Shown here piece after piece: positions 39,759 to 49,499 of a stretch of DNA of 64,000 nt. This stretch comes from Blepharisma japonicum (Eukaryota; Ciliophora; Heterotrichea; Heterotrichida; Blepharismidae). A program made the position numbers and the translations under genes. The notes under the pieces were generated by a model that was not told the DNA's origin, ran no database searches, and saw nothing but the letters and a program-made list of their open reading frames with translations. The first letter of the stretch is position 1, and every line of letters starts with the position of its first letter. Where the stretch lies: NCBI GenBank assembly GCA_949751835.1, contig CATKHK010000035.1, positions 310,001 to 374,000 on the forward strand, in the 5' to 3' direction.

Positions 39759-42098
39759 ATGAAAATCACTATCAAATTCGGAGATCGTGTATTTGAACTT
39801 AATGTGGAGCCTAACACCAAAGTCAAAGATCTCAAAGACGAAGTTGCTAGATTAACTCTTGTACCTCCTCACCTTCAGAAATTAAGCTTGTTCAGCTCAG
39901 GAGCAAAAGTAGTTCCCATTTAGGTTTTACTTCCAACGTCATCAAAAATTTCTCTATTCAATGTGCATAATGGAACTGAAATCTTCTTAGAAGCTGTAAA
40001 TATTACTTAGAAAGAAACAGAAAATCCTATTGCTCCTCAGCCAACACAAGATGATAGAAAACTAGTGAGAAGTAGGACTGCTCAGCCACTTTTTAATCCT
40101 ACTCCAGTGGCTCAACTTCAACAAAGAGGCTCCCTTACCCCTTCTAGTGTAGAAAAAATTACAGAGCATGAAGAGATTGAAAGCCCAAGTGTAGAGTATG
40201 AGCCATGACTAACTCAATGCGTTCTTGCATGTCAAGAAGGAAAAGTCCGCGATTTATTTTCAGTGCTTAAAGATTATATGAGAAAGAGAAATATGCGTGT
40301 TCTAGTGGAAGATGTTACTGAGTTTTTAAATTCGCCTCATAATGGAAAATGAAGCTGTATACATTTCGCTTGCTATATGGGCCATGCAAATGTAGTAAAA
40401 GAACTAATTGAGCTTGGAGTTAATTGCAATATCGAAACTGATGATCACTGAACTCCTTTGCAAATAGCTTGCTATCAAGGTCATAAAGACTGCGTAGAGT
40501 TACTTTTGAATCAACCTTATATACAAATAAATAAAATGACTGCAGAGCGAGGAACTGGCCTTCATTTATCTTCGTTAATGGGGCATACAGAAATAGTAAG
40601 GCTCTTGCTTGATAAAAAAGCTACAACGAAGCTAGAAGATCCTTATGGAAAAACTGCATTGGAATTAGCTATAAATATAGAAATTGCTGAATTAATACCT
40701 AAGTATATCGGTGAGGAATTATTAGAAAAATATGGCCAAAAAAATCATGAAAGACCTGCAGGATTCACTGGTGAAGTCTACTCTATTTCATCCTGGCAAA
40801 TTAATGACAAGCTTGTATTTTTGGTGATTGATACCCAGAATGGCACTTTTATTCACTACAATAATAAAAATGCATACTTAGAAGGCGCACAGCCAGATAT
40901 CTCTATACCATTTGTTGACATACAAGAAGTTAAAAGTGTTTCATCTACTATGTCTGAAGACAAATTTCATTTTGTTGTAAGCACACGTGATATCACGTTG
41001 AAATATTATACAAATTCAAAAGATAAATCAGCGGAGTGAATAACTCGACTATATGAGTGTATAAATTTCTTCCATCTATATATCCATCGTCCAGAAAATA
41101 GAGAATGGCTTGAGAATCAAGAAGAAAACAGAATTCCTATACAAATGGCAAGCTTTGAGCATCGAGAAAGCTTTGAAGAAGAAGCTGTTGAATATGACGA
41201 AGGGAGGCATATCAATGAAGACAGCTTTGACGTAGTCGAAGAAATCGGTTCAGGAAGCTTTGGGCATGTTTATAAAGTCATCAAAAAAGATAGCCAAGAG
41301 ACTTATGCATTAAAAGTCTTAAACAAGCCCATGCTAAAATCTCAAAAGCAGCTGAAATATGCCATTGCAGAGTGCAAAATATTAAAATCCATCAGACATC
41401 CATACATTATACCAATATATTGGGCATTTCAAACTAATAGACATTTATTTATGACTTTAGAATATTGCCCAAATGGAGATTTATCTCTTATATTAGAGCA
41501 TGCTCATTATTTAAGCACTGAAATTTCTAAGTTTTATATAGCAGAAACTATATTAGCTATAGAACATTTGCACTCTATGGATATCGTATACCGTGATTTA
41601 AAGCCCCAGAACATCCTAGTTGATGAATTTGGCCACATAAGACTAGCTGATTTTGGCTTGGCCAAGGAAAATGTTACTGAGAGCAACCCTGCTATGTCAT
41701 TTTGTGGATCTCCTGCTTATCTTCCACCTGAACTTCTAGCTCAAACAGGTGCTTGAAAGCCAGCTGATGTCTATTGTATAGGTGCTAATTTATATGAAAT
41801 GCTGGTAGGACAGCCTCCTTTTTATACAGAAAATATTACTGTTTTATATCAGCGCATATCTAAATCAAGAATAAAATTCCCTGAAGGGATGGACCCGGAT
41901 GCAAAAGATTTAATTAATTTAGTAATGAATAAAAACCCAGAAGAGCGTCCCAGCATTCAGCAGGTAAAGCAGCATAATTTTTTCAGAGACATTAACTGGG
42001 ACGATCTTTTTGCCAAAAAAATAGAGCCACCTATAAGCCAAGAGGATTTCAAAAAATTAAAAATTTTAAAAGAAAAGAAAAAACAAAAAAGACAATAA
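39759..42098 (+). CDS. UBL-ankyrin-PH-AGC protein kinase (2 introns)
   Basis: 769 residues from exons 39759-39908, 39924-39995 and 40011-42098; five TGA codons read as Trp; TAA stop. Residues 1-74 are a ubiquitin-like fold (MKITIKFGDRVFELNVEPN). Residues ~138-315 are ankyrin repeats (CIHFACYMGHANVVKELIE, TPLQIACYQGHKDCVELLL, TGLHLSSLMGHTEIVRLLL). Residues ~319-434 look like a PH domain, ending SAEWITRLYECINF with its invariant helix Trp encoded by TGA. The kinase (~478-736) has GSGSFGHVYKV, YALKVLNK, YRDLKPQNILV, LADFGLAKE, FCGSPAYLPPE and an AGC-like tail. It probably binds phosphoinositides and is ubiquitin-regulated (inference). Confidence 0.88.
39909..39923 (+). other. 15-nt intron (UBL-ankyrin kinase, intron 1)
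   Basis: GTAGTTCCCATTTAG, phase 0, in-frame TAG. Removal joins SSGAK to VLLPTSSK inside the ubiquitin-like fold. The only intron here starting GTAG rather than GTAA. Confidence 0.9.
39996..40010 (+). other. 15-nt intron (UBL-ankyrin kinase, intron 2)
   Basis: GTAAATATTACTTAG, phase 0, in-frame TAG. Lies at the end of the ubiquitin-like domain (EIFLEA to KETENP). A at position 10. Confidence 0.9.
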
Positions 42099-42122
42099 AT
42101 AACATATTTTCATAATTTAAAA

Positions 42123-42983
42123 ATGGAAGAAAAAGAAAATCTCATTGTCTGCATGGATCAAACAGAGTCGCTCCAAGACTCTTTTTCCAAATTTTTGCAA
42201 GCGAAAAAAAGAGAAATTAAAAACCGAAATTTTACAATTAAAAATTATAATTATAATCGCGAAGATCCAGAGTTTAGAAATCAATTAAGACAAAAATTTA
42301 TTGATAGGGCAAAGTATTATATTGGGACTCCTTATGCCCAACGATATCACGATGAAGGAACAGATGCATATAACAGCCCTTTATTTTTAGATTGCTGCGG
42401 GCTTGTAAGACAAGTAGTTTTTGATTTGAGCTCAGAATTTGGATTTACCCTATGCAGATGGAATCAGGCTTATCAGTCTGATACATTAGACTATATAAAC
42501 TACGAAGACATGAAACCAGGAGATTTAATATTTTTGTCTGGGACTTATTATAGTCCCAAAATGAAAAAGCAAATACATGATATGGTCCATGTGGAGATTT
42601 TCTTAGGAGGCGAAACTGGAGAACAGACCATTGGTGCTAGGTGGTGGAAAGGTAGGGTACAGATTTTTGATACTTACAAGTTTGTGAGCACAAATTACTA
42701 TGACATAAAATATCATTATAAGTCAATTGATAGATGGCTGCATGGGATATGTCAATCTGTATGCCCAGAACATAAGTGGGTTGATGATAGAAAAAACCGA
42801 TGGATGCCTCGGAATTCTATTTTTATGGAAGAAAGTTGTGAAGCCGTTGAAGAAATCTCGGATGGGAATATTGAAGAGGAAAGAGAAAACGCTCAGAATG
42901 AAATAATAGAAAGAGATTGTAAGATTGTACCTATAGAAATCGAAACTTCATCTGAGGTTCAAGGCTTAATGGTTAATGAATAA
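42123..42983 (+). CDS. NlpC/P60-like cysteine peptidase-fold protein
   Basis: 286 residues. Residues ~55-200 match NlpC/P60: FIDRAKYYIGTPY, then LFLDCCGLVRQV (catalytic Cys in the D-C-x-G motif, residue 91), MKPGDLIFLSG, and HVEIFLGGE with the catalytic His. Flanks are acidic and low complexity. In bacteria the fold cuts peptidoglycan; eukaryotic members act on other amides or lipids or defend against bacteria. No signal peptide, so cytosolic. It follows the UBL kinase by 24 bp on the same strand. Function inferred only at fold level. Confidence 0.82.
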   Translation: MEEKENLIVCMDQTESLQDSFSKFLQAKKREIKNRNFTIKNYNYNREDPEFRNQLRQKFIDRAKYYIGTPYAQRYHDEGTDAYNSPLFLDCCGLVRQVVFDLSSEFGFTLCRWNQAYQSDTLDYINYEDMKPGDLIFLSGTYYSPKMKKQIHDMVHVEIFLGGETGEQTIGARWWKGRVQIFDTYKFVSTNYYDIKYHYKSIDRWLHGICQSVCPEHKWVDDRKNRWMPRNSIFMEESCEAVEEISDGNIEEERENAQNEIIERDCKIVPIEIETSSEVQGLMVNE

Positions 42984-43038
42984 CAATTATTTTGAGTTTT
43001 TGATTCTTGGTATTGGTTTTTCTCTCCTAAAATAAAAA

Positions 43039-43542
43039 TTACGCTTTTCCAGCCAGCCATTCAATTTTCTTAAAATTTAACCCATTTTCATTAAAATATG
43101 CGACAAGTAGAATTTTATTAGAATAATTCGAAATCCTACACAATTCCACTAATTTTTGCGAAGGAATATCATTTTGTATAGATACCATATATTTACTATG
43201 ATTTGAAATAGGGTCTCCTTCATATACCAAAAATTCACAGCCAAACTTATGTCCTTCTTTAACAACCCAATGTTTCTCAGCAAAATATTTAAAAACTTCA
43301 TATATAATTCTGTCAGCAATTGGTTCATTTATGCTTATTATTCCTTTTTCTCATAAAAATCTCAATTGATAGCAGTTCAAAATAAAAGGAGGCCCTAAAC
43401 ATTTATTTTGGCTAGAAGCATGTGCAATAGTTCCTATCGCTGTGGGTACAATTTTAAACTCTCTTCTAAGCTGTAGCATAAAGTCTATTTTCATAAAAAT
43501 TCCATAAACCTTATTATTTTCTTCTTTTACAAGAATTTCCAT
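43039..43542 (-). CDS. TSEN34: tRNA-splicing endonuclease subunit SEN34
   Basis: 167 residues with TGA at 43351-43353 as Trp (RFLWEKG), which joins the two domains. The N-terminal part follows TSEN34: LRREFKIVPTAIGTIAHAS then QNKCLGPPFIL. The C-terminal nuclease domain has YEVFKYFAEKHWVVKEG, KFGCEFLVYEGDP (catalytic Tyr), NHSKYMVSI (catalytic His) and SNKILLVAYF (catalytic Lys). It cuts the 3' splice site of tRNA introns. Shorter than the human protein (about 310), lacking a linker. The start lies 14 bp from the divergent neighbour's start. Confidence 0.88.
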
Positions 43543-43556
43543 TCTTTATTAATTTC

Positions 43557-44987
43557 ATGTCAACTGTTTCTAAATATTGGGATAAATACCGAGAGCGGCA
43601 CAAATCAATAGAAAACACCCCCAAAAATACTGAAACTTCTACAGATAAACAAGCATATATAAACCATTTAGAATCTCAGATTGACAAAGTGTCTCAGAAT
43701 TCTATATCTTCCCAAACAGTAAATGATCAAATTGAAGCTTTACAAGGTGCTTTAAAAATTAATGAAGAAAAATTAATTAATTTGACAAGACTTGTGAAAC
43801 TTCAGCAGAATTATGCAGAAAATCAAGAAGATGATTTGAATACATTGAAAAAGAGAGTTGAAGTGATTGCTAATAATGAAGGGTACCATAGCACGAAGTT
43901 AAGTGATATTAGAAGCAATTTGCATGTAGACTCAAATAAAATGCAAGAGCTGGAAAAAAGAATTGAAGAGCTGGAAGATTTTCTAACAAGTGAAAAAAGC
44001 AATGAAAAAATTAAAAATTCTGAAGAAAAATTACTAAAAATCATTATGAAAATTAAAGAAGAAAATGACGAAAGGTATAAAGAAATGAAAGGGGTTATAG
44101 AACAAGCTATGGATTGCATAAAATCAGACCTTTTTGAAGAGTCTAAAGGAACTTCAAGCTTTGGGGTCCATGATCTCGAATCTAGCGGAAGTTTTGATAG
44201 CTTTAAACGGTTTATAGATAAAGAATTTGACAAAAAAGAGCATGAAATAAAAAATCTTGCAGAATCTCTATGAAAATCGGAAAAAAATTGCATAAAATTA
44301 GTTGAAGACTGTGCTATAAAAATAAATGACTGCGAAAAATCTATTAAAGATCTTGGAAAAATCATTGAAAATAATCGTGAAGATTTAAAAAAAATCGAGC
44401 GAGGTCACTTCGATATAGAAGAAATTGAGCTAAAAATCACTACAAAAGTAAATGCAACTGTGGAAAAAATTGCTGAACTTGTTAAGAAATATTTGAGATC
44501 TCAGCAAGAATTACAGTTAGAAGTAAAGAATTTATCAAATAAAATATCAAATATAGATTCTCAAAGTAATGGCCCCGATTCCCCAAGATTTAAAACCCCA
44601 GATGAGCTGAAAATAAATAAACCAAAACCTCCTTTATCTCCTTTATCTAAAACTTTAAAAGATTTAGAAGATTCAGCTCCTCAAGAAGACTTCCTATCTA
44701 AAAAGAGAAATTTATCTCAAGATTTTGAACAACCACAAGTCCCAAAAGATAGAAGATCACAGTCTCCTCACACACCTCGCTCTAATTCTGAAATATCCCC
44801 AAAAGCAACTGCAAAATCTTTAGCTATGGATCAAAGCATTAAGAAAAAATTAAGAGAAATTAAAGAAAAAGAAGCAGAGGACTCAAAGTTTAATAAAAGA
44901 TATCAAAAAGATTACAAGTTAGACAAAAAGAAGAAAAAATTATCCAAACTCGAAAAAGTTTACCAGCAGCTTTCAAATAGAGATTAA
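43557..44987 (+). CDS. Coiled-coil protein of unknown function
   Basis: 476 residues with TGA at 44271-44273 read as Trp; TAA stop. Heptad coiled coil covers most of residues 30-330 (LKKRVEVIANNEGYHSTKL, LEKRIEELEDFLTSEK). The C-terminal part is basic and Ser/Pro/Lys-rich (RRSQSPHTPRSNSE, KKLREIKEKEAEDSKF) with several SP/TP sites. No family recognised. Shares a 14-bp divergent gap with TSEN34; converges on the next gene with 18 bp between stops. Confidence 0.7.
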
Positions 44988-45005
44988 TTTTAAGTATATA
45001 ATCAG

Positions 45006-45764
45006 TTAGATTTTTCTTAGGATTCGAGAAGGTGATACCTTTTTATTTGGCTTTTCTTTGTATTTGTTAGAAATCCTCTTTAGCAATGCATCGATCTGCA
45101 ATAATGATTTTTGGATTTCTTTTTGCTCTTTATCTTCTTTGCCGATTTTCAATGGAGACTGGCTTTTGGTGGATTTTGATTTTATTGCTTTAAATTTCAT
45201 GTCAAGCTGATTCAGCGATTTTTTAATTGACATTTCTTCTTTGGCTAATTTTTCCATATCTTTTTCTCAGTTAATTTTGATCTCTTCTATTGGTTTTTTT
45301 AGCTCAGCCCCTATTGACTTCGAGTGTCTTCTTTTTATAACCTTCTGCTTTACTGCTGGTATCTGTTTTTGGCTGATTTCAATTTTTTCTGTTTGTTTCG
45401 GTGAAAGATTTGAAAGTCTTGGGGAATTTGATAAGGTCTTTAAAGGCTGCTGGGACACAATCGAGGCATCTTGAGAAGTATCTTGCTTTATGCTGCTTTT
45501 TGAGTTATCTTCCCACGCTTTTTCATTTATCGGTTTAATTAAATTTGGAAACACTTTTGGCGCTGGACTTACTCTTGGAGGTGATTTTTTCCTTGGTTCA
45601 GTTTCTTTATTTTCCGATTGAGCGAAACGTCTATATGAAAATTACTTGCTTAAATCAATAGATTCGTTTGTTGTCTTTTCTGCCTTGTCAATGCTTTCAC
45701 TTTCAATTGTGAGATTCTTTTTGATTCCTCTATCTTTTGAATATAACTTCTCAGCTCCTTTCAT
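45006..45764 (-). CDS. Basic coiled-coil protein of unknown function (1 intron)
   Basis: 247 residues from exons 45764-45646 and 45630-45006, TGA at 45267-45269 as Trp, TAA stop. The 15-nt intron removes an in-frame TAA in the N-terminal region. The sequence is Lys/Ser/Glu-rich and mostly disordered (NLIKPINEK, SNSPRLSNLSPKQTEKIEIS), with a C-terminal helical part (EMSIKKSLNQLDMKFKAI, EIQKSLLQIDALLKRI). ATG at 45764 is preceded by TTATAATAAT. Head to tail with SMC3, 49 bp apart. No function assignable. Confidence 0.65.
45631..45645 (-). other. 15-nt intron (gene at 45006)
   Basis: Coding strand GTAATTTTCATATAG, phase 2 (AA|A), GTAA supplies an in-frame TAA. Without splicing the upstream ATG and its 39 codons could not join the main frame. 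A at position 10. Confidence 0.85.
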
Positions 45765-45813
45765 ATTATTATAACAGCCAAAATTAGAAGTAATTAAATT
45801 TATCAATTAAGCA

Positions 45814-48800
45814 TTATTGAGCATTACTTGGCCTTGGCTCTTGTGCTGCCTGCTGGATGATTTCTAAGGCTTTTGGTTTGTCTATTTGTCTGATAGTGCT
45901 TGCTTTATTTTTGAACTTAACTTCAAAAATTTTTGCTGCATTTTTGCAGAGTTCTGGCTTAAAAGTAGTCATAATAAACTGCGCTTTATCAGCAGATCTG
46001 TTGATTAATGCAGCCAAAGAGTTTCGAAGCTGAGTATCTAAAGCAGCATCTAGTTCGTCGAAAAGATAAAATGGTGCAGGATCAGCTCTTTGAATTGCAA
46101 TAATCAGGGCAATAGCTACTGCAGTTTTTTGGCCTCCAGATAACTGCTGCATTTTATATACAGATTCATCATTCCTAGAGAAACTTACAGAAATGCTTAC
46201 CCCAATGTACTTATCCACCCCTTCTCCTTCCCCCTTTATCATCTTCAATTTTCCTTTCCCTTGAGGGACAATTTCATGGAAAACTTCACCAAAATTTTTA
46301 GCGACACTTCTAAATGTTCTTATGATAGCTTCATCTTTAACACCGTCCAGATGGGTCAGCAGCTCTTTAATTGCGTTATCAGAAGAGTCTAAATCTGCAA
46401 TTCTTTCTTTTAAGGCTTGAATTTTATCTGTAAATCTTGTATATTGTTCCAATGCTCGCTTGTTCACATGCATATATTTTTGAAGTTCTCTAGAGTTTTC
46501 TTCTAAGCATCGCATAAGTTCCTTAGGGTTTTCGTTGCGGTACTTTTCGTGCTCTTCTGCCGGTAAAGAACCTAGTGAGCCCATTTTTTTGAGATAGTCT
46601 TCTTTTATTTCAAGTAGATGAGCATGCTTGAGGCTTGCTTTATCAGCTTTTATTTGCATTTCGGCGACTTCTGTCATGATACGCTGCTGCTGGTCTTTTA
46701 GCTTTTTAGCGTTCTCACTAAGTTCTCTGGATTGAGCGATACAGGTTTTAAGCTCTTGGGCTGCCTGTTTGCCTTGTTCTTCAGAGCTTTCAAGAAGTCT
46801 GTTTACATGTGCAAGGTCATCTTCAAGCTCTTTTCTGTCTCTGGCTTGTTGTGAAATATTGCAGTCTTCCAGTTTTTCTTTCAATTTTCTTTCTTTTTCT
46901 GGGATAAATTGAGTCAGTTTTAGCTCAGCTTGATCTAGCTGATTTTGGATTGCCAGCCTTTGATTAGAAATATTCATTGTTTCTTTTTCAAGATTTTCTA
47001 TATCATGAAGCAGGCTTTCTAATTCTTTGATTTCTGCATTACTTAGGTCTCCCACCTCCTTTTTCTCTCTATCATTTTGGGCATTTTCTATATTTTCATT
47101 AAGCATCGCTATTTCTTTTGCATACATTTCTGAGAGTTTTTCTTTTTCAGTAATTTTTCTTGCAAGATCAAGTTTTTCCTGCTCCAGCGATTGCTCAGTA
47201 TTTTTCAAAGCCTGCAGCTTATTATTAGCGGCATCTTTAAACGCAGTAATATTTTGAGTCTGCCTTTGTAGTTCAGTGTCATGCGACACATTTTGATCTT
47301 TTTGCAACCTTATTTGGAATAAAGTTTGGTTGATTTCATTTATCTCATCTTTTAGTTTGCTCAAGTCTGCATAAACTCTAATTCTTTCTTTTTTAATATC
47401 ATGGAAGCCAGCCCTAACCATATATGCACCTGAATAAACCATCTGTCCATCAGGTGTAACACAATGCAATCTATATTCTTTCGCATAGCGATTGGCGACA
47501 TCTTGATTTCTGACTAGCAAAGTTTTTCCGAAAATATATTTAATTATTGGCGTCAGATCTAACGGAGCTCCTTCTTTAATTTTTATTTGTTTTACAAGAG
47601 GTATAGAATCAGAGCCAGAAGGGTAGACACGGTCTTTTATGTTTAGTTCATGCAACCATTCTGCAGGGTAAATGTTGATTCGTTCTCCACCGATTCTCGC
47701 ATTGATGTCTAAAACTTGTTTGGCAGTTTCAAAGGTATCAACAATTATGGCGAAACATTTAAGTTTGCTTGCGATGTCTGCACATGTTTGGAATTTTTGT
47801 GAAAATGTGATGTGATCTAGTAAGATTCCATAATATCCTGGCAAGCTTGCGCATTCTGTTTTTAATTTTTCTATAGTAGAAAACAGCTGGCCTGGAAGAA
47901 GAATTTGCAAACGGTGGGAGGCTTGTGTTATCTTTGATTCAGTTTGCTCCTTTTGACTATTCAACGCTTCTTCTTCTCCCCTCAACTTGTTTATTTCAAC
48001 TGCATTTTTTGCTCTGGATTGCTTAATGTTTCCTAAATCGTCCACATATTTCGACATTTTGTCTTTTTCTTCTTGAATTTGTTCTTCAATCATTGGCAAG
48101 CTTCCATCAATGTCTTTGACTCTTTTCCTATCATTTTTCAGCACCCTTTCAATAGCTGCTTCTTGTTCTTTGATTTCATTCCTATGTTCCTCTAATGCTT
48201 GAATTTCGCTGCTTAAAAACTTATTTCTGTCTTCAATTGATTTAAACCTTATTACTGATCCTTGCTTTGCAAATAATTGGTCTTTTCTTCTCTGTTTAAA
48301 CTGTAAGTTTCCCATGAATTTTTGTTCTTCCTCTTTTAGCTCTTCAAATCTGGGCCTTAATTCTTGGACTATTTTTTCTTCTTTTTTCCTTTCTTCTGTA
48401 ATTAGTTTTAGTTCTTTTTCAATTTTCTGATGCTCCAGCCCAATATTGCTATGCCTTTCTTTTAACGAATGAATTTGATTTTCAAGCTGGATTTTTTGGT
48501 TATGAAAATTAGACGTTGTTTCTTCTAAGGACTGCAGTGACAATTGATTTTTTTGGACCATGCTTGCTTTATTAGCCAGTTCTGCTTCATAAGTATCAAG
48601 CTGTTCTTGTAAAGTATTTCTATTTAATTTGAGGTTATTTATTTTGTCAAGTAAGTCGTTTTGTGATAGGTCAATAGCTTCAATTTGTTCTTGAGATTTT
48701 AGTACATGATTTTTGTATAAGATGTACTCCAGTGCCCTTCTAGTTTTTTCAATTTGTTGGTATCTTTTAAGCTCATCACTCTCAGACTCCAGCTCCCTCA

Positions 48801-49398
48801 TCCTGTCTTCAATCCTTCCCATGATTTCTTTAATTTTGTCTCTTTTTCTCTTGGTCTCTTCAAGTAGTTTTTCGCTTTCTCCTTTTCTTTCATCATATAC
48901 AATAGTCCCAGCCACTTCTTTAAGAAGCTCTAAGCATTGAGTTTCGTTCATGGCGGCCAAGCTTGCAACGCGCCCTTGTTGGACAACATAATAAGGGTTG
49001 GCTTTAGAAAATCCTGCACTTTCCAGCAAATTGCTGACATCTCCTTTAGTGACATGTTTAGCATCTATGAAATATTCGTCTTTATTTGACTTAAGGATAC
49101 GTTTGATTGACACAGTAGTTTTATCAACTGGCAATCTTCCATCAGAGTTGTCAAGGATTATTTCAACTGAGGCCGTATTTACTGCTTCTGCTGCACCTTC
49201 GTGGATTAAGCGAATTTTGTCTTCGTTGCGGATATTAGAAAATTTGTCGGAAAATACAAACATAATGGCGTTGAAGAAGTTAGACTTGCCATGGCCATTG
49301 AGCCCAACGAAGACATTATCTTTTGCAGAGAGAGGGCCGACAACAACTTGTTCTCGGTAGGTCTTGAAACCTTTGATGATGATCTGCTTGATATGCAT
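45814..49398 (-). CDS. SMC3: Cohesin subunit SMC3
   Basis: 1194 residues, standard length. N-terminal ATPase half with Walker A G32-LNGHGKS-39 and the SMC3-type VTKGDVSNLLESAGFSKANP region; two coiled-coil arms around a hinge (ITFSQKFQTCADIASKLKCF, ... GERINIYPAEWL); C-terminal half with LSGGQKTAVAIALIIAIQ signature and Walker B FYLFDELDAALD. SMC3 with SMC1 and a kleisin forms cohesin, holding sister chromatids in the micronucleus. Two departures: Walker A has His for the usual Ser/Gly (GHGKS), and of the two Lys acetylated by Eco1 (human K105/K106) only the second is kept (SNKDEY). No introns or TGA. Confidence 0.96.
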   Translation of the reverse strand: MHIKQIIIKGFKTYREQVVVGPLSAKDNVFVGLNGHGKSNFFNAIMFVFSDKFSNIRNEDKIRLIHEGAAEAVNTASVEIILDNSDGRLPVDKTTVSIKRILKSNKDEYFIDAKHVTKGDVSNLLESAGFSKANPYYVVQQGRVASLAAMNETQCLELLKEVAGTIVYDERKGESEKLLEETKRKRDKIKEIMGRIEDRMRELESESDELKRYQQIEKTRRALEYILYKNHVLKSQEQIEAIDLSQNDLLDKINNLKLNRNTLQEQLDTYEAELANKASMVQKNQLSLQSLEETTSNFHNQKIQLENQIHSLKERHSNIGLEHQKIEKELKLITEERKKEEKIVQELRPRFEELKEEEQKFMGNLQFKQRRKDQLFAKQGSVIRFKSIEDRNKFLSSEIQALEEHRNEIKEQEAAIERVLKNDRKRVKDIDGSLPMIEEQIQEEKDKMSKYVDDLGNIKQSRAKNAVEINKLRGEEEALNSQKEQTESKITQASHRLQILLPGQLFSTIEKLKTECASLPGYYGILLDHITFSQKFQTCADIASKLKCFAIIVDTFETAKQVLDINARIGGERINIYPAEWLHELNIKDRVYPSGSDSIPLVKQIKIKEGAPLDLTPIIKYIFGKTLLVRNQDVANRYAKEYRLHCVTPDGQMVYSGAYMVRAGFHDIKKERIRVYADLSKLKDEINEINQTLFQIRLQKDQNVSHDTELQRQTQNITAFKDAANNKLQALKNTEQSLEQEKLDLARKITEKEKLSEMYAKEIAMLNENIENAQNDREKKEVGDLSNAEIKELESLLHDIENLEKETMNISNQRLAIQNQLDQAELKLTQFIPEKERKLKEKLEDCNISQQARDRKELEDDLAHVNRLLESSEEQGKQAAQELKTCIAQSRELSENAKKLKDQQQRIMTEVAEMQIKADKASLKHAHLLEIKEDYLKKMGSLGSLPAEEHEKYRNENPKELMRCLEENSRELQKYMHVNKRALEQYTRFTDKIQALKERIADLDSSDNAIKELLTHLDGVKDEAIIRTFRSVAKNFGEVFHEIVPQGKGKLKMIKGEGEGVDKYIGVSISVSFSRNDESVYKMQQLSGGQKTAVAIALIIAIQRADPAPFYLFDELDAALDTQLRNSLAALINRSADKAQFIMTTFKPELCKNAAKIFEVKFKNKASTIRQIDKPKALEIIQQAAQEPRPSNAQ

Positions 49399-49499
49399 TT
49401 TTATTATTACCGCCTAAACAAGCATGAAGATTTAAGTAAAAATGTGGGGACCAAAACAGATAAAAATAAGCTTATTATCATAAAAGCAATTTTATATAA

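Noticed and set aside
39909-40010. TAG codons read as Gln (a wider stop-codon reassignment)
   Set aside because: Each TAG is the last triplet of an exact 15-nt GT...AG intron with A10, and TAG ends two other genes.
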